Assembly (NCBI GenBank): GCA_949502235.1
Contig: CATBDC010000035.1
Span: 1 to 42,251 of the forward strand
Length of the DNA: 42,251 nt
Reading direction: 5' to 3'
From: an uncultured Lachnospiraceae bacterium
GTDB taxonomy: Bacteria > Bacillota > Clostridia > Lachnospirales > Lachnospiraceae
In this document: positions 32,280-41,049 of the stretch, one piece after another
Position numbering within the stretch: position 1 is the stretch's first letter
Layout: every line of letters starts with the position of its first letter
Position numbers and translations under genes: made by a program
The notes under the pieces: generated by a model
Database searches by the model: none
What the model was told of the DNA's origin: nothing
What the model saw: the letters and a program-made list of their open reading frames with translations, nothing else

Positions 32280-33230
32280 ATGAAAATATTAGTAACCCCC
32301 ACCTCTTTACAGCCCGGAAAAAACGAGCCTATGCTGGATATACTGCGGTCATTTTCCGATGATCTGGTATTTAACGCCAGCGGACGTCCGCTCACGGAAG
32401 AAGAGCTGATTTTGCTCCTTCATGACTGTGACGGATATATAGCCGGACTCGATTTTGTGACAGAAAAGGTTATCAATGCCTGTCCAAGGCTCAAAGCCAT
32501 CTCCCGCTATGGAGCCGGCTATGACCGCGTAGATATTGAAGCTGCAAAAAAGAAGGGGATCGTTGTAACTAACACTCCCGGTGTTAATGCCCAGGCAGTA
32601 GGAGAACTGGCTTTTGCACTCATTTTGTCACTTGCCCGGAGAATCCCTTACCTGGATGCAGAAACCCGTAATGGGAAATGGATCCGTTCCACGGGGATAG
32701 AATTAAAGGGAAAAACCCTGGGCATTATCGGACTGGGAGCAATTGGGAAGGTAGTGGCAGCATGCGGGCAGGGCTTTCATATGAATGTCATTTCCTACGA
32801 CCCTTATATTAGCGATGCATATTGCAGGGAACACAGCATTGATATTTGTTCCTTCGATGATGTTATACAGCATGCGGATGTCATAAGCCTTCATCTGCCC
32901 CTGAATGAACAGACACATCATATCATCAATAAAAAAACGATTTCTGAAATGAAGCCAAATGTGATTCTGGTTAACACCTCCAGAGGAGGCATCATTGACG
33001 AAGCTGCTGCCTTTGAGGCACTGCAGTCCGGACATCTTGGCGGTCTGGGGCTAGATGCTTTTGAAACAGAGCCTCCAAAGAATTCACCCCTGTTTGAGTT
33101 AGACAATGTTGTAGTGACTCCCCATACAGGAGCCCACACGCGGGAGGCGACTATGAATATGGCTGCTTCTGCTATTCAAAATCTGATTGATGTGCTTTCG
33201 GACAGGGATTGTCCGTACGTTCTCAATTAA
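32280..33230 (+). CDS. D-2-hydroxyacid dehydrogenase (phosphoglycerate dehydrogenase-like)
   Basis: This 316-residue NAD-dependent enzyme has the Rossmann motif GLGAIGK (151-157) and the catalytic triad R235 (NTSRGGIID), E264 (FETEPP) and H282 (TPHTGAHT). It lacks the ACT regulatory domain of biosynthetic SerA, so a catabolic 2-hydroxyacid is likely. It could reduce a 2-keto acid or oxidise a sugar acid made in this pathway. ATG 32280 follows TGGAG by 7 bases. It is the last gene of the plus-strand arm and is followed by a terminator. Confidence 0.9.
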   Translation: MKILVTPTSLQPGKNEPMLDILRSFSDDLVFNASGRPLTEEELILLLHDCDGYIAGLDFVTEKVINACPRLKAISRYGAGYDRVDIEAAKKKGIVVTNTPGVNAQAVGELAFALILSLARRIPYLDAETRNGKWIRSTGIELKGKTLGIIGLGAIGKVVAACGQGFHMNVISYDPYISDAYCREHSIDICSFDDVIQHADVISLHLPLNEQTHHIINKKTISEMKPNVILVNTSRGGIIDEAAAFEALQSGHLGGLGLDAFETEPPKNSPLFELDNVVVTPHTGAHTREATMNMAASAIQNLIDVLSDRDCPYVLN

Positions 33231-33240
33231 TATGGCTATG

Positions 33241-33275
33241 CGGGTATGCCTCTTCATGAAGGCATGCCCGTTTCT
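33241..33275 (+). terminator. Terminator after the hydroxyacid dehydrogenase gene
   Basis: CGGGTATGCC and GGCATGCCCG form a 10-bp stem with one G-T pair and a 10-base loop, followed by TTTCT. It closes the catabolic locus. Confidence 0.8.
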
Positions 33276-33298
33276 GCGTGGAATCTATTCTTTTCATC

Positions 33299-33327
33299 TT
33301 GATCTGCTTCCCTTTGAATGGTATGAT
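33299..33327 (+). promoter_or_regulatory. Promoter of the radical SAM - chromate transporter operon
   Basis: TTGATC (33299-33304) and TATGAT (33322-33327) are 17 bases apart. Transcription would start near 33334, which argues against the GTG at 33336 as the start codon of the next gene. Confidence 0.6.
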
Positions 33328-33368
33328 TATAGACAGTGAATTTCAACTGGCATGAGGACGTGACTGCT

Positions 33369-34292
33369 ATGGCTTTATACTGGGGTGAAAAACGATACTA
33401 CTCTCTCGATTATTTTTTGAAGCAGACCTACGGCGAAAAGCTGTATAAGATCTCCTTAAATGGCGGCATGACCTGTCCCAACCGGGACGGAACACTTGGA
33501 GAGCGGGGATGTATTTTCTGCAGCAGAGGAGGTTCCGGCGATTTTGCCGCAGATGTTTCCCTTGCTATTACAGAACAGATCGAAGAAGGGAAACGGCTTG
33601 TCAGGAGAAAGCAGGCCGGCAACGCTTATATCGCATATTTTCAGGCATATACCAATACCTATGCGCCTCTTTCTTATCTTAAGAGGATTTTTACGGAGGC
33701 AATTATTCATCCTGATATCCGTATTCTGTCTGTTGCCACAAGGCCTGACTGCCTTGGCAGGGATGTCATAGGGCTGCTTGGTGAGCTTAACCTAATAAAG
33801 CCTGTGTGGGTAGAACTGGGTCTTCAGACTATGCATGACTCTACTGCCAGATTCATAAGGCGGGGCTATTGCCTTCCTGTTTTTGAAGAAGCTGTTGCTG
33901 CCCTCCGGGCATGCGGCATACCGGTTATCGTCCACACGATTCTGGGGCTTCCCGGGGAGGATGAAAGGATGGTTCTTGATACGATGCATTATCTGAACCG
34001 CATGGACATTCAGGGTGTAAAGCTGCAGCTCCTGCACATACTAAGGGATACAGACCTTGACGCTTATTACCGCCTGCATCCTTTTCATATTTTATCCATG
34101 GAGGAGTATTTTTCTCTTCTTGGCAGGTGTATCGGAAATCTTAGGCAGGATATAGTCATCCACCGCCTTACGGGGGACGGGCCGAAGCATCTTCTTACCG
34201 CGCCTTCCTGGAGCGCGGATAAGCGTTTTGTTTTAAACCAGTTAAACTCTTATTTTAAAAGGCATGATATCTGGCAGGGAAAGGAGCTGTAG
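33369..34292 (+). CDS. Radical SAM protein, TIGR01212/YhcC family
   Basis: This 307-residue protein carries a radical SAM cluster motif with wide spacing: C36 (MTCPNRDG), C48 and C51 (RGCIFCSRGG). The family segments YAYFQAYTNTYAP (here AYIAYFQAYTNTYAP), ATRPDC and VWVELGLQTMHD are clear. It is related to the Elp3 radical SAM group; the reaction is not settled. ATG 33369 is preferred because homologues begin at this W-G-x-KRYYSLDYFL region; GAGG lies 11 bases upstream, and GTG 33336 lacks a ribosome site. DUF4364 follows 2 bases later. Confidence 0.9.
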   Translation: MALYWGEKRYYSLDYFLKQTYGEKLYKISLNGGMTCPNRDGTLGERGCIFCSRGGSGDFAADVSLAITEQIEEGKRLVRRKQAGNAYIAYFQAYTNTYAPLSYLKRIFTEAIIHPDIRILSVATRPDCLGRDVIGLLGELNLIKPVWVELGLQTMHDSTARFIRRGYCLPVFEEAVAALRACGIPVIVHTILGLPGEDERMVLDTMHYLNRMDIQGVKLQLLHILRDTDLDAYYRLHPFHILSMEEYFSLLGRCIGNLRQDIVIHRLTGDGPKHLLTAPSWSADKRFVLNQLNSYFKRHDIWQGKEL

Positions 34293-34294
34293 CT

Positions 34295-34807
34295 ATGACA
34301 GAGGCCTTCAAACTATACAAGCTGATAATTCTTTACATGCTGGACAAGGTGGATTTTCCCCTGACAAATTCCCAGATTTCAGAATTTATCCTGGATGAGG
34401 GGTACACAACATATTTCAAGCTGCAGCAGGCTATTGCCGAGCTGATTGAATCCGGATTTATCAGAGAGGAATCTACCAGAAGCCGTACATTTTATCATTT
34501 GACAGAGGACGGCGCCCAGACGCTTCATTTTTTTAAAAATGATATTTCCCGGGGAATCCAAAAGGATATTGATACCTTTCTTAAGCGAAAAAATTACGAG
34601 CTGAAAAATGAGGTTTCTGTAAAGTCCGACTACTACCGCAACTCAAACGGGGAATATTCTGTATGCTGCCAGGTCATTGAGCGTGAGGCACCCTTAATAG
34701 AGCTCACTGTAACTGTTCCTGCAAGGTCAGAGGCAGAGACGGTTGCAAATAACTGGCAGAAAAAAAATCAGGAAATTTATGCCGCGGTTATGGCAAAATT
34801 ATTATAA
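34295..34807 (+). CDS. DUF4364 winged-helix protein
   Basis: This 170-residue protein matches DUF4364, a clostridial family with an N-terminal winged-helix domain. Residues about 5-80 include LYKLIILYMLDKVDFPLTN, FKLQQAIAELIESGFI and the wing RTFYHLTEDGA. The C-terminal half is a beta-rich domain with ELTVTVPARSEAET. It may be a transcription regulator, but targets are unknown. AAAGGAG overlaps the end of the radical SAM gene, so the two are cotranscribed. Confidence 0.88.
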   Translation: MTEAFKLYKLIILYMLDKVDFPLTNSQISEFILDEGYTTYFKLQQAIAELIESGFIREESTRSRTFYHLTEDGAQTLHFFKNDISRGIQKDIDTFLKRKNYELKNEVSVKSDYYRNSNGEYSVCCQVIEREAPLIELTVTVPARSEAETVANNWQKKNQEIYAAVMAKLL

Positions 34808-34826
34808 ATCAAGAGGATCTGTAATT

Positions 34827-35378
34827 ATGAACATACGAAAATTAGGTGAATTATATGTAAGCTTTTTCAAAATCGGCGGGCTGACCTTTGGGGGCGGGCT
34901 TGCCATGCTTCCTATGCTGCAGCGGGAAATTGTCACGGATCGAAAATGGTGCACAGAGGAGGAAATACTCGATATGTACGCCATCGGCCAGTGTACGCCG
35001 GGAATCATTGCAGTAAATACTGCTACCTATGTAGGCTATAAGCAGGCAGGATTTGTGGGAGGGATCTTTGCAACTCTGGGAGTTGTCTCTCCTTCCATCA
35101 TTATCATCTGCCTGGTTGCTTCTATATTAAAGAGCTTTATCAATATGCCGGCTGTCGTCCATGCCCTCGCGGGAATCCGGGTCGTAGTATGCGCGCTTAT
35201 GCTGAACACCGTATTTACAATGGCGAAAAAAGGAATTGTGGATAAGCTGGGGGGCGTGCTCTTTGCGGGAGGCTTTATTCTTGCCTGCTTCACACCTGTT
35301 CCCACTGCCATGATTATTGTTCTGGCAGGGGTAATCGGAGTCTGCGCGAAAAAGTTCGGAGGGAGGAAGGACGCATGA
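34827..35378 (+). CDS. Chromate transporter, first half-size subunit
   Basis: This 183-residue membrane protein is a short-chain CHR family member. It has FFKIGGLTFGGGLAMLPML near the N-terminus and AIGQCTPGIIAVNTATYVGY, both typical. About five to six hydrophobic helices follow. ATG 34827 has GAGGA 9 bases upstream; the frame upstream of it lies inside the DUF4364 gene. Short CHR proteins work in pairs, and the next gene overlaps by 4 bases (ATGA). Chromate or a related oxyanion is the family substrate; the physiological one here is unknown. Confidence 0.92.
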   Translation: MNIRKLGELYVSFFKIGGLTFGGGLAMLPMLQREIVTDRKWCTEEEILDMYAIGQCTPGIIAVNTATYVGYKQAGFVGGIFATLGVVSPSIIIICLVASILKSFINMPAVVHALAGIRVVVCALMLNTVFTMAKKGIVDKLGGVLFAGGFILACFTPVPTAMIIVLAGVIGVCAKKFGGRKDA

Positions 35379-35929
35379 TTTATCTGACATTAGCAATAGA
35401 ATTTTTTAAAATCGGCCTTTTTTCCATAGGGGGCGGCATGGCAACCCTCCCCTTTCTCATGGATCTTACCACAAGATATGACTGGTACACTGCAAGCGTG
35501 CTTGCGAATATGGTGGCAATCAGCGAAAGTACCCCCGGGCCTGTAGGAATCAATATGGCAACCTACGCAGGCTATAATGCGGCAGGCGTTCCCGGCGCTA
35601 TTGTAGCCACGCTGTCACTGACCGCGCCGGCGCTTATTATCATCGTAATCATAGCCAGGTTTTTGGAAAATTTCAGTGAAAATCCTACGGTAAAGGCTGT
35701 GTTCTACGGTATCCGCCCTACTGTGGCGGCCCTTATTGGGTATGCGGTCTGGGAGCTTCTCAAAATAGCTCTCATCTCCACTGCCGGAGGGACCACACGT
35801 ATCGATTATACAAGCCTGTTAATCTGCCTGGGGGCTTTTGGGCTCCTTCAGGTGAAGCAGCTGAAAAAACTGCATCCCCTTGTGTGGATTGCGGCAGGGG
35901 CTGTAATTGGGATTGTGTTCCGGATGTAA
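35375..35929 (+). CDS. Chromate transporter, second half-size subunit
   Basis: This 184-residue partner of the preceding gene has the same layout: FFKIGLFSIGGGMATLPFLM and AISESTPGPVGINMATYAGY. About five to six membrane helices are predicted. It starts inside the last codons of the first subunit, so the two are translationally coupled and likely form a heterodimer. Its stop codon lies 6 bases before a large inverted repeat that probably ends transcription. Confidence 0.92.
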   Translation: MIYLTLAIEFFKIGLFSIGGGMATLPFLMDLTTRYDWYTASVLANMVAISESTPGPVGINMATYAGYNAAGVPGAIVATLSLTAPALIIIVIIARFLENFSENPTVKAVFYGIRPTVAALIGYAVWELLKIALISTAGGTTRIDYTSLLICLGAFGLLQVKQLKKLHPLVWIAAGAVIGIVFRM

Positions 35930-35935
35930 CGTGTT

Positions 35936-36021
35936 GGGGACGGGGTAAAATGAAAAAGTGCCTGTCCCCAGAAATAAAAAAGTTTCTGGGGACAGGCACT
36001 TTTTCATTTTACCCCGTCCCC
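35936..36021. repeat. Perfect 39-bp inverted repeat between convergent genes
   Basis: The arms 35936-35974 and 35983-36021 are perfectly complementary over 39 bases, with an 8-base loop (TAAAAAAG). Each arm begins GGGGACGGGGTAAAATG from the outside and contains AAAGTGCCTGTCCCC. It lies between the chromate transporter and hemW genes, and its right arm supplies the hemW stop codon. It resembles a small palindromic mobile element (MITE- or REP-like) and can serve as a terminator for both genes. Confidence 0.9.
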
Positions 36022-37106
36022 AAAAAGCCGCTCATCACATAATTGCTGATATCTATTCCCCGCTCTGTCAGCAGCACGTAATCTCCGCGCTCTTCCAGCA
36101 GCCCTTTCTCCTTCATATCCTCTATGACTGTTCCATATACCGTTTCCATACTGCTGCCGTAGCTTTCTGCAAATTTCTGTTTTGATACACCTTTCATTTT
36201 CCGAAGCCCCAGAAACATATATTCCGCCATCTGATCGCTGATGCTTAATTCTTCTGGTTTTCCTCCTTCCATAAACCGCCTGTTATCTATCAGAGAGGCT
36301 GCTCCTGTGCCGATCCCTAAGTATTCTGTCCGCTCCCAGTAGCCAAGGTTATGCTGACATTCATAGCCTTCCTTTGCATAGTTGGATATTTCGTATCTGT
36401 GATAGCCATATTCCTGCAGGATCCTCTTTGTATCCTCATACATCAGGCGTTCTGTGTCTTCATCCGGAAGGTCTGCTGCATTTTTTCCTTCTCCGTACTT
36501 TTCATAAAAGGGCGTACCTTCCTCAATGATAAGGCTATACGCGGAAATGTGCTCAGGCTTAAGTTCTGCGGCTGTCCTTAGACTTTTTTCACAGCTTTCT
36601 CTTGTCTGGAAGGGGATGGCGGACATCAGATCTATGTTTATATTCTGAAATCCTGCTTCTCTTGCCATATAATAGGAGAGCAGAAATTCCTCATATGTAT
36701 GGATTCTTCCGAGTGCTGCAAGCTCCTTGTTATCTGCTGACTGAAGTCCAATACTTAGACGGTTGATGCCTATGCTTTTATAGACATTAAGCTTTTCCTT
36801 TGTCACTGTTCCGGGATTCATCTCCATAGAAACCTCTGCAGCTGCTTCAATCTGAAATGTTTCCCCCATTGCGGCAAAGATCCTTTTCATCTGTTCAGCC
36901 TCAAGGATGGACGGCGTGCCGCCGCCTACGAAAATTGTGGCAACGCGATAAGCCTTTGCAAGCTCCGCATATGAACGGATTTTTCTGCAAAGGCTCTCTA
37001 CATACTCTGCCCTCTCCCCTTCACTTGCGGGACCGGACAGAAAATCGCAGTATTTACATTTTTTGATACAAAATGGAATGTGAATATATAATTCTAATGG
37101 TCTCAT
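36009..37106 (-). CDS. hemW: Heme chaperone HemW (radical SAM)
   Basis: HemW resembles coproporphyrinogen oxidase but acts as a heme-insertion protein. The radical SAM motif is C13-C17-C20 in IPFCIKKCKYCDF, and GGGTPS near residue 50 helps bind S-adenosylmethionine. The HemN C-terminal domain is present, ending near TERGIDISNYVMSG. Length, 365 residues, is normal. Its ATG overlaps the lepA stop by one base. The last codons (LGTG and stop) lie in the 39-bp inverted repeat, so the C-terminus seems to have been changed by insertion of that element. Confidence 0.95.
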   Translation of the reverse strand: MRPLELYIHIPFCIKKCKYCDFLSGPASEGERAEYVESLCRKIRSYAELAKAYRVATIFVGGGTPSILEAEQMKRIFAAMGETFQIEAAAEVSMEMNPGTVTKEKLNVYKSIGINRLSIGLQSADNKELAALGRIHTYEEFLLSYYMAREAGFQNINIDLMSAIPFQTRESCEKSLRTAAELKPEHISAYSLIIEEGTPFYEKYGEGKNAADLPDEDTERLMYEDTKRILQEYGYHRYEISNYAKEGYECQHNLGYWERTEYLGIGTGAASLIDNRRFMEGGKPEELSISDQMAEYMFLGLRKMKGVSKQKFAESYGSSMETVYGTVIEDMKEKGLLEERGDYVLLTERGIDISNYVMSGFLGTG

Positions 37107-38920
37107 TATTTATCGTCCAGCTTTAGAACACTCATAAATGCTTTCTGGGGAATCTCTACATTTCCCACCTGGCGCATACGCTTCTTTCCTTCCTTCTGCT
37201 TTTCCAGAAGCTTTTTCTTACGGGTAATATCTCCGCCGTAGCATTTGGCAAGTACGTCCTTCCTCATTGCTTTTACTGTCTCTCTGGCAATGATCTTGCT
37301 CCCGATAGCCGCCTGGATGGGGATCTCAAAAAGCTGTCTCGGGATCTCTTCCTTCAGCTTCTCACACATTTTCCGTCCTCTTTCATAAGCGGTTCCTGCG
37401 TGTACAATAAAGGACAGGGCATCTACCTCCTCCTTATTGATCAGGATATCGAGTTTCACAAGCTCCGACTGCTCATAGCCTGCCACCTCATAATCAAAGG
37501 AGGCGTAGCCTCTGGAGCGGGATTTCAAGGCGTCAAAAAAATCATAGATAATTTCGTTTAAGGGCAGCCTGTAATGAAGGACTGCACGGGTTTCTTCGAT
37601 ATACTCCATCCCCTCGTAGATCCCCCGCCTTTCCTGGCACAAATCCATAATGGAGCCGATAAATTCAGAAGTTACCATGACTTCAGCCTTTACAATAGGC
37701 TCCTCCATATAGTCAATCTCAGAAGGATCCGGAAGGTTTGACGGGTTGGTAAGCTCTATGACATCTCCATTTGTCTTATATACCTTGTAAATAACACTGG
37801 GAGCTGTCGTAACCAGATCCAGATTGTACTCTCTTTCCAGACGCTCCTGTATAATCTCCAGGTGCAGAAGCCCTAAGAACCCGCACCGGAAACCAAAGCC
37901 AAGGGCAATGGATGTCTCCGGCTCGAAATGAAGCGAGGCATCGTTAAGCTTAAGCTTTTCCAGTGCATCCCTAAGATCCGGATACTTTGCCCCGTCAGCA
38001 GGATACATGCCGCAGTATACCATAGGATTTACCTTTTTATACCCCGGAAGGGGCTCGCTGCATGGTCTCCCCGCATTGGTAACCGTATCGCCCACCCGGG
38101 TGTCCTTCACGTTTTTAAGGCTGGCAGTTATATATCCTACCATCCCGGCTGTAAGCTCCTCGCAGGGTATAAACTGTCCTGCTCCAAAATACCCCACCTC
38201 CACAACCTCTGCCTTTGCTCCGGTTGCCATCATAAGAATCGGTGTTCCCTTTTTTACCGTCCCCTCCTTAATCCGGCAGAACACGATAACTCCCTTGTAG
38301 GAATCATAGATGGAATCAAAAATCAGCGCCTGAAGGGGTGCCTCCGGGTCACCTCCGGGTGCCGGTATCTTTTCCACAATCTGCTCTAAAACCTCTTCAA
38401 TATTAATGCCTCTCTTTGCGGATATCCGGGGCGCGTCTTCTGCTTCGATTCCGATAATCTCCTCGATCTCTTCAATGACCCGCTCCGGCTGTGCACTTGG
38501 CAGATCGATTTTATTAATCACCGGCATAACGTCCAGATCATGGTCAAGCGCCAGATATACATTTGCCAATGTCTGTGCCTCCACGCCCTGAGCGGCATCT
38601 ACAACAAGTATAGCGCCGTCACAGGCAGCAAGGCTTCTTGACACCTCATAATTAAAGTCCACATGCCCCGGAGTATCAATAAGATTGAAAATATATTCCT
38701 CACCGTTTTTTGCCTTGTATACAATACGCACTGCCTGCGCCTTAATGGTAATGCCCCGCTCTCTCTCAAGCTCCATATTGTCTAACACCTGGGACTGCAT
38801 CTCACGGCTTGTAAGAAGCCCTGTCATCTCTATCATGCGATCCGCCAGTGTAGATTTCCCATGGTCAATATGGGCAATAATACAAAAATTTCGAATTTTA
38901 CTCTGGTCTGTTCCTGCCAC
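37106..38920 (-). CDS. lepA: Elongation factor 4 (LepA GTPase)
   Basis: LepA is a ribosome-associated GTPase that affects initiation and back-translocation. The G1 loop is [14 protein letters not shown]3 lies in [12 protein letters not shown], and NKIDLPSA is G4. The C-terminal domain ends with [16 protein letters not shown]. Length, 604 residues, is typical. It starts at GTG 38920 behind AAGGAG, about 22 bases after holA. hemW follows with a 1-base overlap. Confidence 0.98.
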   Translation of the reverse strand: MAGTDQSKIRNFCIIAHIDHGKSTLADRMIEMTGLLTSREMQSQVLDNMELERERGITIKAQAVRIVYKAKNGEEYIFNLIDTPGHVDFNYEVSRSLAACDGAILVVDAAQGVEAQTLANVYLALDHDLDVMPVINKIDLPSAQPERVIEEIEEIIGIEAEDAPRISAKRGINIEEVLEQIVEKIPAPGGDPEAPLQALIFDSIYDSYKGVIVFCRIKEGTVKKGTPILMMATGAKAEVVEVGYFGAGQFIPCEELTAGMVGYITASLKNVKDTRVGDTVTNAGRPCSEPLPGYKKVNPMVYCGMYPADGAKYPDLRDALEKLKLNDASLHFEPETSIALGFGFRCGFLGLLHLEIIQERLEREYNLDLVTTAPSVIYKVYKTNGDVIELTNPSNLPDPSEIDYMEEPIVKAEVMVTSEFIGSIMDLCQERRGIYEGMEYIEETRAVLHYRLPLNEIIYDFFDALKSRSRGYASFDYEVAGYEQSELVKLDILINKEEVDALSFIVHAGTAYERGRKMCEKLKEEIPRQLFEIPIQAAIGSKIIARETVKAMRKDVLAKCYGGDITRKKKLLEKQKEGKKRMRQVGNVEIPQKAFMSVLKLDDK

Positions 38921-38942
38921 GTATCTTCTTCTCCTTCACCTT

Positions 38943-39929
38943 TTACCCGGATGTCTTGCTGTATTTGACAATAAAAAGCTCCACACTCATCCTGTCGCTT
39001 AAGCGCCCTGTCTTTACCATCTCCTCAAATTCAGCCGCATCCTCCATAATTTTTCTAAGCTCTTTTCCCGAAAAGCTATTGCTCTGCTGCATATATTTTC
39101 CCGCCGCGAAGGGATGAAGTCCTGCCTTCTTCGCAATCGTTCCCTTATCACAGCCCTGGTTCTTAAGCTCCTTTACAAGAAATAGCTGCTTAAACTGACG
39201 GGAAAGAAGGTACAGTATCCGCATGGGAGGCTCCTTTAATGCCAGAAGGTCATAGTAGTGCTCCAATGCCCTTTTTTGCTTTTTCATGGCAACTGACTCT
39301 ACCATGTCAAAAATATGGTTTGTAATCTGTACCGAGCATACTGCCTCAATGTCCTCTTCTGTAATCTCCGTTCTTCCCAGGGTATAAGAAAACAGCTTTT
39401 CAAGCTCGCACACCAGCTTCTCCATGTCGTCTCCTGATCTGGAAAGCAGGTATTTCGCCGCAGATTCTTTGATCTTTTTTCCCTCACGTTTTACATTTCC
39501 TGCAATCCAGTAAAGAAGTGTCTTTTCATCCTGCCTTTTAAGCTCCACCGCACGTCCTTTATCCTTTACTGCCTTAAACATGCGTCCGCGCTTATCCACA
39601 TCATCCTCTATAAAAAGGAAACAAACCGTCTCCGGCATGGTCTTTATATAATCCGCAAGCTCGGGAGATGCATTTTTAAAAAAACCGGAATTTTCCGCCA
39701 CAATGAGCCTGCGTTCTGCAAAAAACGGCATAGTCTCCGCCAGGTCAATAAGCTCTGCCGGGTTAATACCCTTTCCCTCATAATAGGCGTAATTCATCCG
39801 ATCCTCCTGCGGGAGGACAGCCTTGGTAAGCCGGTCTTTGTACTGCCTTTTAAGATAAGACTCCTCACCGTACAGAAGATAAACCCCTTTTAAGTTTCCT
39901 GTTTTGATATCTTCATTTAAGCTTTTCAT
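38943..39929 (-). CDS. holA: DNA polymerase III delta subunit
   Basis: The delta subunit is the part of the clamp loader that opens the beta clamp. This 328-residue protein shows the family start (LKGVYLLYGEESYLKRQY), MPFFAERRLIVAEN and, near the C-terminus, LYLLSRQFKQLFLVKELK. It lacks a functional Walker A, as expected for delta. The start ATG lies 3 bases after the upstream stop, with a poor ribosome site, so translation is probably coupled to the FMN gene. lepA follows directly, without the rpsT-gpr-spoIIP genes often found between them in Clostridia. Confidence 0.94.
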   Translation of the reverse strand: MKSLNEDIKTGNLKGVYLLYGEESYLKRQYKDRLTKAVLPQEDRMNYAYYEGKGINPAELIDLAETMPFFAERRLIVAENSGFFKNASPELADYIKTMPETVCFLFIEDDVDKRGRMFKAVKDKGRAVELKRQDEKTLLYWIAGNVKREGKKIKESAAKYLLSRSGDDMEKLVCELEKLFSYTLGRTEITEEDIEAVCSVQITNHIFDMVESVAMKKQKRALEHYYDLLALKEPPMRILYLLSRQFKQLFLVKELKNQGCDKGTIAKKAGLHPFAAGKYMQQSNSFSGKELRKIMEDAAEFEEMVKTGRLSDRMSVELFIVKYSKTSG

Positions 39930-39932
39930 CCA

Positions 39933-40946
39933 TTATCTGACCATGTCTCTTGTTATCTCGTCAAGGGTATGCGCGCCGCACATTGCCATAGTATCCTCCA
40001 ATTCAGCGGCAAGCTTGTCTGTAAGAGCCTTTACTCCCTCTTCCGCCCCGCCGTATACTGCCGTCACATATGGACGGCCGACTAATACAGCGTCTGCGCC
40101 CAGCGCCAGGGCTTTAAATACATCTACTCCTGAACGGATACCGCCGTCTACGAATATCTTCATATCCTTTCCCACGGCATCCGCAATTTCCTCAAGCACC
40201 TCCGCAGTAGGCGGACACTGATCGAGCACACGGCCGCCGTGATTGGATACAACGATAGCCGCCGCTCCTGCCTCTTTTGCCTTGAGCGCACCCTTTACTG
40301 TCATGATCCCCTTTAAAATAAAGGGAACTCCTGCATCCTTTATAATACTTTTAAGCTCCTCTGTAGACTTGCTTCCTGCCGGAGGAGTCATATTTTTAAG
40401 GAAAGGAAGGCCTGCCGCGTCAACATCCATTGCACAGGCAAATGCACCTGCCTCCTTTACTAACGCGAATTTTTCCGCCAGCGTGTTTACATCCCAGGGC
40501 TTCACTGTGGGGATGCCTCTTCCTCCTGCTGCCTTTATCGCCTTTGCAGCCCCTTCCATCACTGCCGGGTTCGTCCCGTCTCCAGTAAACGCCGCTATCT
40601 GCTGTGCCGCACATGCCGATACCAGGATATCATTATACTCAAGATCATCATATTTGTCACCGTAATGAAGCTTCATTGCACCAATAGGGCCTGCAAAAAC
40701 CGGGGCCTTAAAGGTCTGCCCGAATATGCGTAAGGTCAGATCAACCGGCTTATTCTCGCAGATAGTATCCATATTTACACACAGCTTCTGCCATGCGTCA
40801 TAGTTCTTGATTGCCACTGTGCCGGTTCCCTTTGCCCCAGGTCCCGGTATTTTCCCGCCGCATGCTTTGCCGTTGCATACAGGACAGGCCTTACAGATAT
40901 CTCCTACACAGGTTCTCGCATTTTTTAATACTTCTTCATAAGTCAT
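39933..40946 (-). CDS. FMN-dependent alpha-hydroxyacid oxidase/dehydrogenase
   Basis: This 337-residue TIM-barrel flavoprotein is related to lactate oxidase and glycolate oxidase. The active site keeps K212 (LKGIM), H236 and R239 in SNHGGRVLDQ, and the FMN phosphate region GGIRSGVDVFKALALGA. The N-terminus is unusual, with C13, C18, C21, C24 and C29 (spacing CX4CX2CX2CX4C), which could hold a metal or iron-sulfur cluster and link it to an electron carrier other than oxygen. ATG 40946 follows AGGAGA. It is first in the operon with holA, lepA and hemW. Confidence 0.88.
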   Translation of the reverse strand: MTYEEVLKNARTCVGDICKACPVCNGKACGGKIPGPGAKGTGTVAIKNYDAWQKLCVNMDTICENKPVDLTLRIFGQTFKAPVFAGPIGAMKLHYGDKYDDLEYNDILVSACAAQQIAAFTGDGTNPAVMEGAAKAIKAAGGRGIPTVKPWDVNTLAEKFALVKEAGAFACAMDVDAAGLPFLKNMTPPAGSKSTEELKSIIKDAGVPFILKGIMTVKGALKAKEAGAAAIVVSNHGGRVLDQCPPTAEVLEEIADAVGKDMKIFVDGGIRSGVDVFKALALGADAVLVGRPYVTAVYGGAEEGVKALTDKLAAELEDTMAMCGAHTLDEITRDMVR

Positions 40947-41020
40947 GGTTTGTCTCCTCTTTTCTTCTATATTTTAAATGTGGATGATAAACAGTTATCC
41001 GCCTTTTTTTCACTATTCCT

Positions 41021-41049
41021 ATTATATTCACATCAGCGGGTAATATCAA
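41021..41049 (-). promoter_or_regulatory. Promoter of the FMN oxidase - holA - lepA - hemW operon
   Basis: On the minus strand TTGATA (41049-41044) and TATAAT (41026-41021) are 17 bases apart. The -35 box lies in the tail of the gene remnant at 41033-41319. Confidence 0.65.

Noticed and set aside
33336-33338. GTG as start of the radical SAM gene
   Set aside because: No ribosome site precedes it, the likely transcription start is adjacent, and homologues begin at the later ATG.
37928-38389. A 153-codon plus-strand open frame within lepA
   Set aside because: It is the complement of a conserved coding region and has no motif or ribosome site.
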